64,000 nucleotides of DNA from an uncultured Oscillospiraceae bacterium (GCA_947628805.1 CANRBG010000001.1:25655-89654); one strand, 5' to 3'; positions 13,912-24,002 are shown, numbered from the stretch's first letter. Translations and numbers: made by a program. The notes: generated by a model from the letters alone, not told the origin.

Positions 13912-14156
13912 GCACGCGGTGGTGCCTGCGCTGTCTTTTGCGGGAGTTCGACGAGCAGGCGTATGTGAAGACGCTGAAAGAGCGCATCGAGCGCACCCCG
14001 GCCCGGGAGCGGACCGATCCGGCGGCATATGACGCGCGGCTGGAGGTCTGCAGGGCCTGCGACCGGCTGGAGCGGGGCACATGCCTGGCCTGCGGGTGCT
14101 ATGTGGAGCTGCGGGCCGCCTCCAAACGGGGCCGCTGCCCCTATGGGAAATGGTGA
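13908..14156 (+). CDS. Small Cys-rich protein (DUF6171-like)
   Basis: [38 protein letters not shown]; overlaps the GH51 stop by 4 nt. Confidence 0.7.
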   Translation: MSTRWCLRCLLREFDEQAYVKTLKERIERTPARERTDPAAYDARLEVCRACDRLERGTCLACGCYVELRAASKRGRCPYGKW

Positions 14157-14174
14157 AAAGGATAAAAAGCACAC

Positions 14175-14216
14175 GGCGCGGTCCTTCGGGGGCCGCGCCG
14201 CGCTATGTTTTTCCCG
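14175..14216 (+). terminator. Putative terminator
   Basis: GGCGCGG...CCGCGCC hairpin with a T-run slightly downstream. Confidence 0.4.
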
Positions 14217-14308
14217 GCGCCTTTACACGGATCTTACATTCCCGTGGTGGCGGACTTTACAATGGACGGGTACGATAGAGACAGAAAATCGAGAGCGGGA
14301 GCGTTATT

Positions 14309-16060
14309 ATGGACATTTTCGACCTTTTGTCTCTGGCCGGTGGGCTGAGCCTGTTTCTGTTCGGCATGAGCGTGATGGGCCAGGCTCTGGAGCGGCGGGC
14401 CGGCGGCAGTCTGCGGAGCCTGCTGGGAAAGATGACCACCAGAAAGGCGGCGGGGCTGCTGACGGGTCTGGCCGTCACGGCGGTGATCCAGAGCTCCTCC
14501 GCCACCACGGTCATGGTGGTGGGCTTCGTCAATTCGGGGCTCATGACGTTGGGCCAGGCCGTCAATGTGATCATGGGGGCCAACATCGGCACCACGGTCA
14601 CGGCCTGGATACTGTCCCTGGCGGGGATCGACGGGGACAGCCTTTTCGTGCAGCTTTTGAAGCCCAGCTCCTTTACCCCGGTCCTGGCGGCGGTGGGCGT
14701 CGTTTTCTATATGTTCTGCCATTCCGACAAAAGAAAGGACACGGGGGCCATTTTGCTTGGCTTTGCCACGCTGATGTTCGGCATGGAGACCATGTCCGGG
14801 GCGGTAGCGGGGCTGGGTGACGAGCCTGGGTTCCGGCAGGCGTTTTTGCTGTTCAAGAATCCCGTCCTGGGGGTGCTGGCCGGGGCCGCGCTGACGGCCG
14901 TCATCCAGTCCAGCTCCGCGTCGGTGGGCATTTTGCAGGCCCTGGCGGCCACGGGTCAGGTCAGCTACGGCGCGGCCATCCCCATCATCATGGGCCAGAA
15001 CATTGGCACCTGCGTCACGGCGCTGCTGTCCGCCGTGGGAGCCAACAAAAACGCCAAGCGGGCCGCGCTGGTGCACCTGAGCTTCAACGTGATCGGCACG
15101 GCGGTGTGGCTGAGCGTGTTCTGCCTGATCCGGGGGGCGTTTTCTCCCGGGCTGCTGGACGAGAGCGCGTCGCTTTTGGGCATCGCGGCGGCCCACTCGG
15201 TGTTCAACGTGCTGTGCACAGCGCTGATGCTGCCCTTGAGCGGCTTTTTGGAGAAGCTGGTATGCCGGCTCGTACCGGACGCCGCCCGGCGGGAGACCCC
15301 AAGCGAGCTGGACGAGCGGCTTTTGGCAACGCCGCCCATCGCTCTGGAGCGGTGCCATGCCGTGGCCGCCGATATGGCTGCCTGCGCCGACGGCGCGCTG
15401 ACCGGTGCCATGGCCGCCATTCGGGCCTATACCCCGGAGCTGGCGCAGTCTGTCCGGGACGCAGAGGAACGGGCCGACCACTATGAGGACATTTTGGGCA
15501 CCTATCTGGTGAAGCTGAGCGCGGAGCAGATCAGCGAGCGGGACAGCGGCGAGGCGGCGGAGCTTTTAAAGGTCATCGGGGACTTTGAACGCATCAGCGA
15601 CCACGCGGTGAACATCATCCAGTCCGTGGAGGAGCTGCGCGGCAAGGAGCTGGCCCTGAGCACGGCCGCGGCGGCGGAGATGGACACGCTCACCGCGGCG
15701 GTGGGGGAGATCCTGGCCCTGAGCCAGCGGGCGTTCCTAAACCGGGACATGGCCGCGGCGGAGCAGGTGGAGCCTCTGGAGCAGGTCATCGATCTTTTGA
15801 AGGAGACATACCGGACCCACCACATCCAGCGCCTTCAGCAGGGCAAGTGCTCCATCGGGGCGGGATTCGTGTGGAACGATCTGCTGACGGATCTGGAGCG
15901 GGTCAGCGACCACTGCTCCAACATCGCCGGATGTGTCATCGACGCTCATCTGGGCAACCTGAGCATCCACGAGTCCGTCCGAGCCATCCGGGGCGACCGG
16001 GAGAAGTTCGCGGAGCGGTACGAGGGATATCTGGAAAAATACGCCCCCGCCGCCGGCTGA
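14309..16060 (+). CDS. Na/Pi cotransporter family protein with C-terminal PhoU-like domain
   Basis: Duplicated TAVIQSSSATTVMVVGFVNSG / TAVIQSSSASVGILQ motifs, GANIGTTVTAWI; C-terminal helical repeats. Confidence 0.92.
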   Translation: MDIFDLLSLAGGLSLFLFGMSVMGQALERRAGGSLRSLLGKMTTRKAAGLLTGLAVTAVIQSSSATTVMVVGFVNSGLMTLGQAVNVIMGANIGTTVTAWILSLAGIDGDSLFVQLLKPSSFTPVLAAVGVVFYMFCHSDKRKDTGAILLGFATLMFGMETMSGAVAGLGDEPGFRQAFLLFKNPVLGVLAGAALTAVIQSSSASVGILQALAATGQVSYGAAIPIIMGQNIGTCVTALLSAVGANKNAKRAALVHLSFNVIGTAVWLSVFCLIRGAFSPGLLDESASLLGIAAAHSVFNVLCTALMLPLSGFLEKLVCRLVPDAARRETPSELDERLLATPPIALERCHAVAADMAACADGALTGAMAAIRAYTPELAQSVRDAEERADHYEDILGTYLVKLSAEQISERDSGEAAELLKVIGDFERISDHAVNIIQSVEELRGKELALSTAAAAEMDTLTAAVGEILALSQRAFLNRDMAAAEQVEPLEQVIDLLKETYRTHHIQRLQQGKCSIGAGFVWNDLLTDLERVSDHCSNIAGCVIDAHLGNLSIHESVRAIRGDREKFAERYEGYLEKYAPAAG

Positions 16061-16077
16061 CCGGCGCGGCGTCATAT

Positions 16078-16109
16078 GGGCAGGCATGCCGGCGCCTGCC
16101 CGCTTTTTT
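16078..16109 (+). terminator. Intrinsic terminator
   Basis: GGGCAGGC-N8-GCCTGCCC followed by gcTTTTTTG. Confidence 0.8.
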
Positions 16110-16121
16110 GTAAAAGGCCCG

Positions 16122-16150
16122 TTGCCATGGACCGCAATACATTGTATACT
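16122..16150 (+). promoter_or_regulatory. Putative promoter of the DUF5107 gene
   Basis: TTGCCA-N17-TATACT. Confidence 0.55.
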
Positions 16151-16184
16151 GGTCCCACAAACCATTTTGCGGGAGGATGCGGCA

Positions 16185-19100
16185 ATGGGTCCGGTGACGG
16201 TGAAGCGGGAGAGGCTGGTCATACCCACCTATGAGGCGGCGGCATATGACAAAAACCCCATGTTTCTGGAAAAGCGGGTCTATCAGGGCTCCAGCGGCCG
16301 GGTGTATCCCCACCCGGTGTGCGAGGGCGTGTCGGACGAAAAGACCGACCATACCTACGACGCCGTCTGGATGGAAAACGACTATCTCCGGGTCCTGCTG
16401 CTGCCGGAGCTGGGGGGCCGGGTCCAGCGGTTGTACGATAAGACAAACGGCTACGACGCGGTGTATTATAACGAGGTGGTCAAGCCGGCCCTGGTGGGCT
16501 TGGCGGGGCCCTGGATATCCGGAGGCATCGAGTTCAACTGGCCCCAGCATCACCGGCCCTCCACCTTCGACCCGGTGGACTGGGCCATCAAGAAGGGCCC
16601 GGACGGGTCCGTGACGGTCTGGATGGGCGAGACGGAGAAGATGTTTCACACCAAGGGCATGGCGGGCTTCACTCTCTATCCGGACCGGGCCTATCTGGAG
16701 ATCAAAGGCAGGATCTATAACCCCACGGACCGGCCCCAGACCTTTCTGTGGTGGGCCAACCCCGCGGTGGCGGTGAACGACCACACCCAGTCCATATTCC
16801 CCCCGGACGTGCACGCGGTCATGGACCACGGCAAGCGGGACGTGTCCAAATTCCCCATCGCCGACGGGGTCTATTATAAGTACGACTACGCCCCCGGCAC
16901 GGATATCTCCCGCTATAAGAACATCCCCGTGCCCACCTCCTATATGGCATACCATTCCGACCTGGACTTTATCGGCAACTACGACCACGAAAAGAAGGCG
17001 GGGCTGCTGCACATCGCGGACCACCATGTGTCCCCCGGCAAGAAGCAGTGGACCTGGGGCAACGGGGATTTCGGCCGGGCCTGGGACCGGAACCTGACCG
17101 ACGCCAACGGCCCTTATATCGAGCTCATGACCGGCGTGTTCACGGACAACCAGCCAGATTTCACCTTTCTGAAGCCCTACGAGGAAAAGACCTTCACCCA
17201 GTATTTCATGCCCTACAAGGCCGTGGGGGCGGTGAAAAACGCCAGCCTGGCCGCCGCCATGAATGTGGAGCTGACGGAGGCCGGCAAGGTCCGGGCGGCG
17301 GTATACACCCCTTCCGGCCTGAAAGACGCCGTTCTCACGGTCTATGCCGGGGACCGGGCGGTGTTTTCCGCCCCGCTGGACCTGCCTCCGGCGGGGGTGT
17401 TTGAGCGGGTGATCGACGTGCCCGGCGTGGATGCGGCGGCCCTCTTGGCGGCCATCACCCGGGACGGCCGGACGATCCTGGAGCAGCGTCCCGCCGGGGA
17501 GCCGGAGGACCCGCCCGTTCCGGCGGAGGCCATCCCCGCCCCGGAAGAGCTTCCCACCACGGAAAAGCTGTATCTGGCGGCGGTCCATCTGGAGCAGTAC
17601 CGCCACGCCACCCGGTCCCCGGAGCCCTACTATTTGGAGGGCCTGCGGCGGGACCCCACGGACATCCGACTCAACGACGGCTATGGCCGGTATCTGTACG
17701 GCAAGGGCCTGTTCGCCGAGAGCATCCCCTATTTCCGGGCGGCCATCAAAGCCGCCACCTGGAAAAATCCCAATCCCTACGACTGCGAGCCATACTACGA
17801 CCTGGGCCTGGCGCTGAAGCGGACCGGGGACCTGGCCGGGGCCTATGACGCCTTTTATAAGGCCACCTGGGACGGAAATATGCAGCAGCGGGCCTTTTAC
17901 GAGCTGGCCTGTCTGGCGGCGGCGAAGGGGGACTTCCCGGCGGCGCTGGATTTCGTGGATCAGTCCCTGGTCCGGGGCCTGCACAACCTGAAAGCCCGGA
18001 CCCTCAAGACCGCCCTGCTGCGGCTGACCGGGGCGGCGGATGAAGCGGCGGCCTTCGCGGCGGAGACACAAAAGCTGGACCCCCTGGACCACGGCAGCCG
18101 GTATGAGCTTTACCGGCTCACGGGGGAGGGGCTGGACGCGTTCCGGGCCCTGCTGCGGGACGAGGAACACAGCTACATCGAGCTGGCGTTGACCTACCTG
18201 GCCGCGGGCCTCGCGGGGGAGGCGGACCGGGTCCTGGCCCTGTCGCCGGCGCCCGGCGGACCGCTGGTCCACTATTACAGATTCTACTGCACCGGCGACG
18301 GGACGGAGCTGCAAAAGGCGGAGGGCGCCAGCCCCCTCTACTGCTTCCCCAACCGTCTGGAGGACATCCCGGTCCTGGAAAAGGCCGTTCAGGCCGGCGG
18401 CCCCATGGCGGCCTATTATCTGGGTGAGCTCTTCTACGACCGGGACCGCTGGCAGGAGGCGACGGCGCTCTGGGAGGGCTGTGCGGAGAGGATCAAGCTG
18501 CCCACGGTATGGCGGAATCTGGCCCTGGCCTATTATAACAAGCAGGGGGACGGGGCGAAGGCCCGGCAGGCCATCGAGACCGCCTTCGCCATGGACCCCA
18601 CCGACGCCCGGGTGTTCTTTGAGCTGGACCAGCTTTACAAGGCCCTGAACGAGCCCGTGGAAAAGCGGCTTGCAAACATGCGGGCCCATGAAGCGCTGCT
18701 GGCGAGCCGGGACGACCTGTACACGGAGTACGTGACGCTGCTGAACCTGACCGGGGCCTGTGACGAGGCCTATGACCGCATCATGGACCACGTGTTCCAC
18801 CCCTGGGAGGGGGGCGAGGGAAAGGTCCCCGCCCAGTACCGGGCCGCCCTGATGGGCAAGGCCGGGTCGGACCCGGACCGGGCCATGGAATACTTGGAGG
18901 CGGCCCTGACCTATCCGGCGAATCTGGGGGAGGGCAAGCTCATCGGCAGCCTGGACAACGACATATACTACCTGCTGGGCCGGGCCTATCCGGACCGGGA
19001 GAGATCGGAGCGGGCCTACGTCCTGGCGGCCCGGGGGCCTTTCCAGCTGGCCTCGGCTACCTACTACAACGACCAGCCCCCGGAGATGATGTACTACGCC

Positions 19101-19400
19101 GCTAAGGCCCTGGAGGCCCTGGGGGACGCCGCCGAGGCGGAAAGGCGGTTCGACCGGTTCATCGCCTACGCCCACGAGCACATGGACGATCACGTGACCA
19201 TCGACTACTTTGCCGTGTCCCTGCCGGACTTTCTCATCTTCAACGGGGACCTGGACCGGAAAAACCGGGTCCACTGTCTGTATATGGCCGCTCTTGGCTG
19301 GCTGGGCAAAGGCGATACCGCCCAGGCGAAGCAGTACGCCGCCCAGGGCCTGGCCCTGGAAAACGGCCACGCCGGCCTGCGCCGGATCGCGGCATTGTAA
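16185..19400 (+). CDS. DUF5107 domain protein with C-terminal TPR-like repeats
   Basis: Aldose-epimerase-like N-terminus (LRVLLLPELGGRVQRLYDKTNGYDAVYYN, GGIEFNWPQHHRP) then helical repeats. Start placed at MGPVTVKRER. Confidence 0.85.
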   Translation: MGPVTVKRERLVIPTYEAAAYDKNPMFLEKRVYQGSSGRVYPHPVCEGVSDEKTDHTYDAVWMENDYLRVLLLPELGGRVQRLYDKTNGYDAVYYNEVVKPALVGLAGPWISGGIEFNWPQHHRPSTFDPVDWAIKKGPDGSVTVWMGETEKMFHTKGMAGFTLYPDRAYLEIKGRIYNPTDRPQTFLWWANPAVAVNDHTQSIFPPDVHAVMDHGKRDVSKFPIADGVYYKYDYAPGTDISRYKNIPVPTSYMAYHSDLDFIGNYDHEKKAGLLHIADHHVSPGKKQWTWGNGDFGRAWDRNLTDANGPYIELMTGVFTDNQPDFTFLKPYEEKTFTQYFMPYKAVGAVKNASLAAAMNVELTEAGKVRAAVYTPSGLKDAVLTVYAGDRAVFSAPLDLPPAGVFERVIDVPGVDAAALLAAITRDGRTILEQRPAGEPEDPPVPAEAIPAPEELPTTEKLYLAAVHLEQYRHATRSPEPYYLEGLRRDPTDIRLNDGYGRYLYGKGLFAESIPYFRAAIKAATWKNPNPYDCEPYYDLGLALKRTGDLAGAYDAFYKATWDGNMQQRAFYELACLAAAKGDFPAALDFVDQSLVRGLHNLKARTLKTALLRLTGAADEAAAFAAETQKLDPLDHGSRYELYRLTGEGLDAFRALLRDEEHSYIELALTYLAAGLAGEADRVLALSPAPGGPLVHYYRFYCTGDGTELQKAEGASPLYCFPNRLEDIPVLEKAVQAGGPMAAYYLGELFYDRDRWQEATALWEGCAERIKLPTVWRNLALAYYNKQGDGAKARQAIETAFAMDPTDARVFFELDQLYKALNEPVEKRLANMRAHEALLASRDDLYTEYVTLLNLTGACDEAYDRIMDHVFHPWEGGEGKVPAQYRAALMGKAGSDPDRAMEYLEAALTYPANLGEGKLIGSLDNDIYYLLGRAYPDRERSERAYVLAARGPFQLASATYYNDQPPEMMYYAAKALEALGDAAEAERRFDRFIAYAHEHMDDHVTIDYFAVSLPDFLIFNGDLDRKNRVHCLYMAALGWLGKGDTAQAKQYAAQGLALENGHAGLRRIAAL

Positions 19401-19412
19401 AATATAAAAACA

Positions 19413-19438
19413 GGGGCAAGCGCGAAAGCGTTTGCCCC
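19413..19438. terminator. Terminator between convergent genes
   Basis: GGGGCAAGCGC GAAA GCGTTTGCCCC, one G-T wobble. Confidence 0.75.
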
Positions 19439-19454
19439 CATTTATAAGTGGTAT

Positions 19455-20297
19455 TCAGTTTTCCTGCACGGCCTTTATCAGGCCCGGCAGACAGGACTCG
19501 AACTTGACCCCGTACCAGTGATCGGCCTTGTCCGGCATGGTGGCCCGGATGCATTCCACGGTGTAGTCCACCGCGATGCGCAGCGCGTCCGGCAGGGGCT
19601 TTCCAAGCACCCCGGCCCCCGCCAGGGCGGAGGTGAAGATGTCGCCGGTGCCGTGGAAGGACACGTCGATGTGCTCCCGGAAGGCCTGGAAAAAGGCGTT
19701 TTTCGAGCTGTCATAGGCCACGGCCCCCTGATGGGCCCCATCGTAGTTGACGCCCGTCAGCACCGCCACCCGGCAGCCCAGACCGGTGAGCCGCCGCAAA
19801 AGGCCGTGGATATATTCCTCGTCGTAGCCGAAGGGGATGTATTCCTCCCCCAGCATGAACGCCGCCTCCGTCATATTGGGCACGATCACGTCCGCGTGAC
19901 CGCACAGCCGGGCCACCCCGGCGGCGTAGGCCATGTCAAAGGCCGGGTAGAGCTTGCCGTTGTCGGCGAATACCGGGTCCACGACCTTTACCGCCTCCGG
20001 GAACAGCCGGAAGTAGTATTCCACCATGTCGATCATGTCGATGGTGCCCAGATATCCGGTGCTGATGCCGTCAAAGGTCAGGCCCTGGCTCTTCCAGTGC
20101 TTCGCGATGGCGGTCAGGTCCGCCGACAGGTCCCGGAAGGTCCAGTTCGTGAACCCCGCCGTGTGGGTGGACAATATGGCCGTGGGCACCGGGCACACCT
20201 CCAGCCCCATGGCGGACATGATGGGGTGGGCCACCGTCAGCGAGCACTTGCCGAAGCAGGACAGGTCCTGTATGGTGGCGATCCGTTTCTGTCTCAT
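19455..20297 (-). CDS. Pyridoxal/pyridoxamine kinase
   Basis: IQDLSCFGKCSLTVAHPIMSAMGLEVCPVPTAILSTHTAGF and HGTGDIFTSALAGA ribokinase-type motif. Confidence 0.88.
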   Translation of the reverse strand: MRQKRIATIQDLSCFGKCSLTVAHPIMSAMGLEVCPVPTAILSTHTAGFTNWTFRDLSADLTAIAKHWKSQGLTFDGISTGYLGTIDMIDMVEYYFRLFPEAVKVVDPVFADNGKLYPAFDMAYAAGVARLCGHADVIVPNMTEAAFMLGEEYIPFGYDEEYIHGLLRRLTGLGCRVAVLTGVNYDGAHQGAVAYDSSKNAFFQAFREHIDVSFHGTGDIFTSALAGAGVLGKPLPDALRIAVDYTVECIRATMPDKADHWYGVKFESCLPGLIKAVQEN

Positions 20298-20399
20298 GAT
20301 TGCGCCTCCAAATCTGTTTCAGTGCCACCACTATAACACAAACTGGATATATTAAAATGCCCAGTTTCGCAAAAAATTATAATATCAGATTGCCTGGAG

Positions 20400-20459
20400 G
20401 CCAACGGCGTTGCATTTTCCGGATAGGATGCTATAATAGCGCCGTTGGCTCTATTATAC
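20400..20459. promoter_or_regulatory. Promoter framed by a perfect 10-bp inverted repeat upstream of the TauE gene
   Basis: GCCAACGGCG (20400-20409) / CGCCGTTGGC (20450-20459) enclosing TTGCAT-N16-TATAAT. Confidence 0.55.
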
Positions 20460-20523
20460 CTGAAAGATACCAGTCGCGCTCCCGGCTGACGCCGAAACCG
20501 CGCGACATGGTATAAGGCGGCAT

Positions 20524-21243
20524 ATGGATATCATCATCATTTTTCTGGGCTGCGCGCTGGGGTGCGCCCTGAATACGATCTGCGGCTTTGGGTTCGGCGT
20601 GGTGTGCATGATGTTTTTACCCTACATCATGGGCTCCACGGTCCAGGCCGCCACGGTGGTCAACGCCGTCACGTTCCTGCAGGCCGCCGTTTTGGCGGTC
20701 CGCTACCGGCGGCATATCCGGTGGAAGCTGCTGTGGACGCCGCTGGCGGCGTATCTGGTGGTCGGCGCGGCGGCGGTGCGTCTGGCGGTGGGGCTGGACA
20801 ACGAGCTCCTGAAGCGCATTTTGGGGGCCTTTTTGCTGGTGCTGAGCGGGTATTTCATCTTCGCGGCCAAGCGGGTGCGGATGCGCGCCGGCGTCCGCAA
20901 CGGCCTTATCGCCGGCACGGTAGGCGGAGTCATGAGCGGCATGTTCGCCACCGGCGGGCCACCCGCCAGTCTGTACTTCTCCGCCGTCACGGAAACAAAG
21001 GAGGAATACCTTGCCACCATCCAAGCCTATTTCACAGTCACCAATTTCTACGTGGTGGCGGTGCGGGCCCTGAACGGGGCGCTGACCGAGGCCGTGGCCC
21101 GGGCCGTGGGCGTGGGCGTGGCGGGCCTGCTGCTGGGTAACTTCCTGGGGGAGATGGTATTCAAGCGGGTGGACGTGAACTTCATCCGCAAGGCCATTTA
21201 CGTCATGATGGCCCTCTCCGGGGCCGCTATGGTATTCATGTGA
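20524..21243 (+). CDS. TauE/SafE family membrane permease
   Basis: TM protein with GTVGGVMSGMFATGGPPASLYFSA repeat motif. Confidence 0.87.
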   Translation: MDIIIIFLGCALGCALNTICGFGFGVVCMMFLPYIMGSTVQAATVVNAVTFLQAAVLAVRYRRHIRWKLLWTPLAAYLVVGAAAVRLAVGLDNELLKRILGAFLLVLSGYFIFAAKRVRMRAGVRNGLIAGTVGGVMSGMFATGGPPASLYFSAVTETKEEYLATIQAYFTVTNFYVVAVRALNGALTEAVARAVGVGVAGLLLGNFLGEMVFKRVDVNFIRKAIYVMMALSGAAMVFM

Positions 21244-21255
21244 CGGGACAAATGT

Positions 21256-21286
21256 AAAAACGGCTGCTTTACGCAGCCGTTTTTTA
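21256..21286. terminator. Bidirectional terminator
   Basis: AAAAACGGCTGC ttta c GCAGCCGTTTTTT. Confidence 0.88.
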
Positions 21287-22048
21287 TTGCCACCGGTCCA
21301 GCAACTTTCGCATGTATCCGGTCACGTCCATGCCGTATACCCGGTCCAACAGGGACCGGTCCAGGTCCTCCGCCGGGCACTGGGCCAGGGCCGCGCCCTC
21401 TTCCATGACCAGCACCCGGTCCGCGAAGGACAGGGCCAGGGACAGGTCGTGGAACACCCCTACCACGCACCGGCCCTCCCGGGCCGACCAGGCCCGCAGA
21501 CTGTCCGTCAGCTCCGCCTGGTATTGCAGGTCCAGGTGGTTGGTGGGCTCGTCCAGCAATACTACCGCCGGGTCCTGGGCAAAGGTCCGGGCCAAAAACA
21601 CCCGCTGGAGCTGTCCGCCGGACAGCTCGGTAATGAGCCGGTCCCGAAGAGGCCACAGTCCGGTCCGTTCCAGACTATCCCGGACGGCCTGCCGGTCCGC
21701 CTCGTCGTCCCGGTCCAGCAGGCCCCGTCTTCGCTGCCGGGCGTACCGGCCCATGCGCACGGTCTCATAGACCGTGTAGGCAAAGTACACCGGCGCCAGC
21801 TGGCTCATGAGCCCCACCCGGCAGGCCAGCTCCCGCCGGGAGAGCGAGCGGGCGTCGGCCCCGCCGACGGTCACGCTGCCCTCGTAGGGCAGCAGCCCCG
21901 CCAGAGCACGCAGCAGGGTGGTCTTGCCGCAGCCATTGGGGCCCAGGATACAAAGCCGCTCCCCCTGGCCCACGGCAAGGGATATGTCCTTTATCACCGG
22001 CTGGCCGCCATAGCCGCAGGTGATATGCTCCGCTTGCAGCAGGATCAC
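21284..22048 (-). CDS. ABC transporter ATP-binding protein, FecE/BtuD family
   Basis: Walker A GPNGCGKTTLL, LSGGQLQRVFLART, VVLLDEPTNHLD. GTG start inferred, overlapping the permease stop. Confidence 0.9.
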   Translation of the reverse strand: MILLQAEHITCGYGGQPVIKDISLAVGQGERLCILGPNGCGKTTLLRALAGLLPYEGSVTVGGADARSLSRRELACRVGLMSQLAPVYFAYTVYETVRMGRYARQRRRGLLDRDDEADRQAVRDSLERTGLWPLRDRLITELSGGQLQRVFLARTFAQDPAVVLLDEPTNHLDLQYQAELTDSLRAWSAREGRCVVGVFHDLSLALSFADRVLVMEEGAALAQCPAEDLDRSLLDRVYGMDVTGYMRKLLDRWQ

Positions 22049-23076
22049 GACGGCCCACCCCGCTTTCTGCCGGCAAAGTACACGTACAGGAAAAAGGGCG
22101 CGCCCAGCAGCGCTGTGATGGAGCCGATGGGGATCTCCCGGGGCGGGGTCAGGGTCCGGGCGGCCAGGTCGCACAGCACCATGAACGCGCCGCCGAACAG
22201 GGCGCTTGCGGGGAGCACCTTCCGGTGGGACGCGCCGAAAAACCGCCGCACCACATGGGGCGCGATCAGATCCACGAAGCCGATGATCCCCACGAAAGCC
22301 ACCGCCGTCCCCGTCAGCACCGCCACGGCACAGATGAGGCCGGTCTTGCACCGGCGCAGCGCCACCCCCAGGGCAAGAGCCTGCTCCTGACCAAAGGTCA
22401 TCACGTCCATCTCCCGGGCGTATGCCTGAAAGAAGCACAGCCCCGCCGCCGTCACCGCCAGCAGCACCCACACGCTGGACCACTCCCGCATGGAGAAGCT
22501 GCCCAGTAGCCACAGGTTGATCCGCTGGGCGTAGCCGGGGGAGAGGGTCGCCAGCAGGTTCATGACGGCGTTGAAGAAAAGGCTTGCCACCATGCCGATC
22601 AGCACGATGGTCACGCTGCCCAGGCCCCGGTCGATGCGCCCGGCGGCCCAGAGAACGAAAAATACCGTCCCCAGCGCGCCCAGCAGGCTCACCGCCGGCA
22701 GGGCGAACATGCGCCCGGCCCCGGCGGCCAGCCCCGTCACGATCACGATGGCGGCCCCCAGTCCCGCGCCGGAGGATACCCCCAGCGCGAAGGGGGAGGC
22801 CAGCGGGTTTTGCAGCACCGACTGCATCACCGTGCCGCTGGCCGCGAGAGCCGCGCCGGTGATGAAAGCCAGCAGCACCCGGGGCAGACGCATGTCCATC
22901 ACCATGGCGGGATACACCGTGCCGATCCGCTCCGGCAGAGCCGCCCCGAAGAGGCGGCTTGCCAGAATGGACAGGATGTCGCCGGGCGGGATATAGACGC
23001 TGCCCACCGCCGTCCCTACCAGGATGCTCCCCAGGGCGGCCAGAGCCAGCAGCGCCATTTTCCCCCCGGTCTTCAC
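22045..23076 (-). CDS. FecCD/BtuC family ABC permease
   Basis: GVSSGAGLGAAIVIVTG, FVGIIGFVDLIAPHVVRRFFGASHRKVLPASALFGG. Confidence 0.95.
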   Translation of the reverse strand: MKTGGKMALLALAALGSILVGTAVGSVYIPPGDILSILASRLFGAALPERIGTVYPAMVMDMRLPRVLLAFITGAALAASGTVMQSVLQNPLASPFALGVSSGAGLGAAIVIVTGLAAGAGRMFALPAVSLLGALGTVFFVLWAAGRIDRGLGSVTIVLIGMVASLFFNAVMNLLATLSPGYAQRINLWLLGSFSMREWSSVWVLLAVTAAGLCFFQAYAREMDVMTFGQEQALALGVALRRCKTGLICAVAVLTGTAVAFVGIIGFVDLIAPHVVRRFFGASHRKVLPASALFGGAFMVLCDLAARTLTPPREIPIGSITALLGAPFFLYVYFAGRKRGGPS

Positions 23077-24002
23077 TTTTTATAATAGTCCGGATAGACG
23101 GCCTGGGCCATCTGCTCCAGGGCTTTGACCACGTTCTGGTCGGGCACGGAGGAGGCGTTGGTATCGATGGGATAGACCCGCTCCTCCGCCACGGCGGTCA
23201 CCCCGGCCCAGCCGTCCCGGGACAGGATCTCCCCCACGGGATCGTCGATGTAGTTGACGCTGGTCAGGATCACATCCGGGTCCGCTGCCGCCACAGTCTC
23301 GGCCTCCACGGATAGCCAGCCCTCCTGGTCCGCCAGGATGTTCTCCGCGCCGATGAGGCCGAGCATCTCGTTCAAAAAGACCCCGTCACCGAAGCTGTAC
23401 ATATAGGGAGCGGCGGAGATCTCAAAGTAGACGCTCTTGCGATCCTCCTCCGGGATGGTCTCGCCGATGGCGGCGATGCGGTCGATGTCCGCCTGCATAT
23501 GGTCGATGAGCTCCTGGCCGGCCTCGTTCTCGCCCAGCAGGGCGGCCACGAAAGCGATGTCATCCTCGATGCCCTGGAGACTGTCGCTGTCCGGCACGCA
23601 AGCCACGCAGGCACCCAGATCCACCAGAGGCTGGAAAGGGTCCTCCTGGTCGTAGAGGGACAGGTTGCTCACCAGCACCAGATCCGCCTCCAGACCCGCA
23701 AGCTGCTCCATGTCCGGGGCCACCATGTCAAAGACCGGCAGGTCCGGATCCATCCCCTCCAGAGCCGCGCTGTTGGTGTCGCAGGCCACGATCTGATCCC
23801 CATGGCCCAGGGCTGTCACCATCTCGGTGACCGAGGGGGCCAGGGTCACGATGGACTCGATCTTCTCCGGTGGTTCAATGGGCGCGCCGCTGCGGTCCTC
23901 CGTTGGGGGCGCGGGCGTGGGCGTCTTATCCGCCGCCAGGGCGGCGACGTTAAGGCCCGGCAGCAGGGTCAGGGCCAGCAATAGTGAAACGATCTTCTTC
24001 AT
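23073..24002 (-). CDS. Periplasmic-binding protein of B12/Fe-type ABC transporter
   Basis: Signal peptide MKKIVSLLLALTLLPGLNVAALA; IVTLAPSVTEMVTALGHGDQIVACD typical of BtuF/FepB fold; preceded by a cobalamin riboswitch. Confidence 0.9.
   Translation of the reverse strand: MKKIVSLLLALTLLPGLNVAALAADKTPTPAPPTEDRSGAPIEPPEKIESIVTLAPSVTEMVTALGHGDQIVACDTNSAALEGMDPDLPVFDMVAPDMEQLAGLEADLVLVSNLSLYDQEDPFQPLVDLGACVACVPDSDSLQGIEDDIAFVAALLGENEAGQELIDHMQADIDRIAAIGETIPEEDRKSVYFEISAAPYMYSFGDGVFLNEMLGLIGAENILADQEGWLSVEAETVAAADPDVILTSVNYIDDPVGEILSRDGWAGVTAVAEERVYPIDTNASSVPDQNVVKALEQMAQAVYPDYYKK

Noticed and set aside
15936-19370. 1144-aa minus-strand ORF antisense to the DUF5107 gene
   Set aside because: High-GC third positions suppress stop codons on the opposite strand; the product is His/Gly/Val/Gln-rich with no domain, whereas the sense ORF has clear motifs and regulatory signals.
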